From: Gammaproteobacteria bacterium
GTDB taxonomy: Bacteria > Pseudomonadota > Gammaproteobacteria > Pseudomonadales > Porticoccaceae
Length of the DNA: 6,400 bases
NCBI GenBank assembly: GCA_003646355.1
Contig: QNFO01000073.1
Coordinates: forward strand, 1 to 6,400
Direction of reading: 5' to 3'
In this document: in pieces, positions 6,233 to 6,400 of the stretch
Layout: each line of letters opens with the position of its first letter
Numbering within the stretch: position 1 is the first letter of the stretch
The notes under the pieces: generated by a model
The model's input: only the letters and a program-made list of their open reading frames with translations
Told to the model about the DNA's origin: nothing
The model's database searches: none
Position numbers and translations under genes: made by a program

Positions 6233-6400
6233 TATTGCTGAGCTGGCTGAGATTAATGCCGAGACTCGTGGCAGCAAGATCAGCGCGCTGTTCCAGCGGG
6301 GTGTCGAATAATAGTTCTGACAATAGCTCTGTGTCGGGCGGCACGGTCAGCCAGGCGTTTTCGAGCAGCTCTTGTTCCAGTTGGCCGCTAGTCCAGCCCG
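6216..6400 (-). CDS. yqgE: YqgE/AlgH family protein (C-terminal 60 codons; N-terminus beyond right edge)
   Basis: The minus strand from the right edge reads in frame [17 protein letters not shown], ends [16 protein letters not shown] and stops with TAA at 6216-6218. The G-W-[ST]-x-G-Q-L-E-x-E-L-x-x-N-x-W motif is the C-terminal hallmark of the YqgE/AlgH (UPF0301/DUF179) family, and the SxxAGHA ending is also typical. The molecular function is unknown; the name AlgH comes from a link to alginate regulation in Pseudomonas. It lies directly upstream of ruvX, a very conserved pairing, and overlaps the preferred ruvX start by 17 nt, suggesting coupled translation. About two thirds of the roughly 185-aa protein lies outside the window. 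Confidence 0.92.
   Translation of the reverse strand, partial: GWTSGQLEQELLENAWLTVPPDTELLSELLFDTPLEQRADLAATSLGINLSQLSNSAGHA

Noticed and set aside
1..6400. A hidden mobile element, CRISPR array, defence system or RNA gene
   Set aside because: Coding sequence of recognised housekeeping families fills nearly all of the window, the largest gap is 95 nt, and I saw no direct or inverted repeats beyond those described.

Overview
This window is an ordinary chromosomal housekeeping segment of a gammaproteobacterium. All nine genes are recognisable, and the order metX–yggU–yggT–proC–yggS | pilT–pilU matches, from memory, the conserved arrangement of Pseudomonas and relatives. The PilT protein looks very close to the Pseudomonas type, but base composition is only moderately GC-rich. 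I infer a marine or environmental member of the Pseudomonadales/Cellvibrionales side of the Gammaproteobacteria; the exact genus cannot be read from the sequence.

Layout. Positions 1-826 (minus) hold the first 275 codons of metX (methionine synthesis), which runs off the left edge. Reading leftward from about 3414, the minus strand carries yggS (PLP homeostasis), proC (last step of proline synthesis), yggT (membrane protein of unknown role) and yggU (small DUF167 protein). Gaps are 20, 51 and 17 nt, as expected of one operon; a 91-nt gap then leads to metX, with a plausible promoter of its own. On the plus strand, divergent from yggS across 62 nt, are pilT (3477-4511) and pilU (4607-5770), the two retraction ATPases of type IV pili. 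A terminator-like hairpin lies in the 95 nt between them. From the right edge, the minus strand carries the last 60 codons of yqgE (algH) and then ruvX (yqgF), which converges on pilU with only 9 nt between the stop codons.

How the genes relate. PilT and PilU are paralogous hexameric ATPases that power pilus retraction (twitching, DNA uptake, surface sensing); they sit away from the pilus structural genes, as in Pseudomonas. The yggS-proC-yggT-yggU set is a long-conserved neighbourhood whose functional logic is only partly understood. YqgE-RuvX is another conserved pair.

I found no mobile element, CRISPR array, tRNA, rRNA, toxin-antitoxin or defence gene, and nothing that looks like a new system. 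There is no gene-free stretch longer than 95 nt. The points worth a second look are small: the pilT/pilU intergenic hairpin, the tight convergence of pilU and ruvX, start-codon questions for yggS and ruvX, and the still unexplained YggT/YggU pair.
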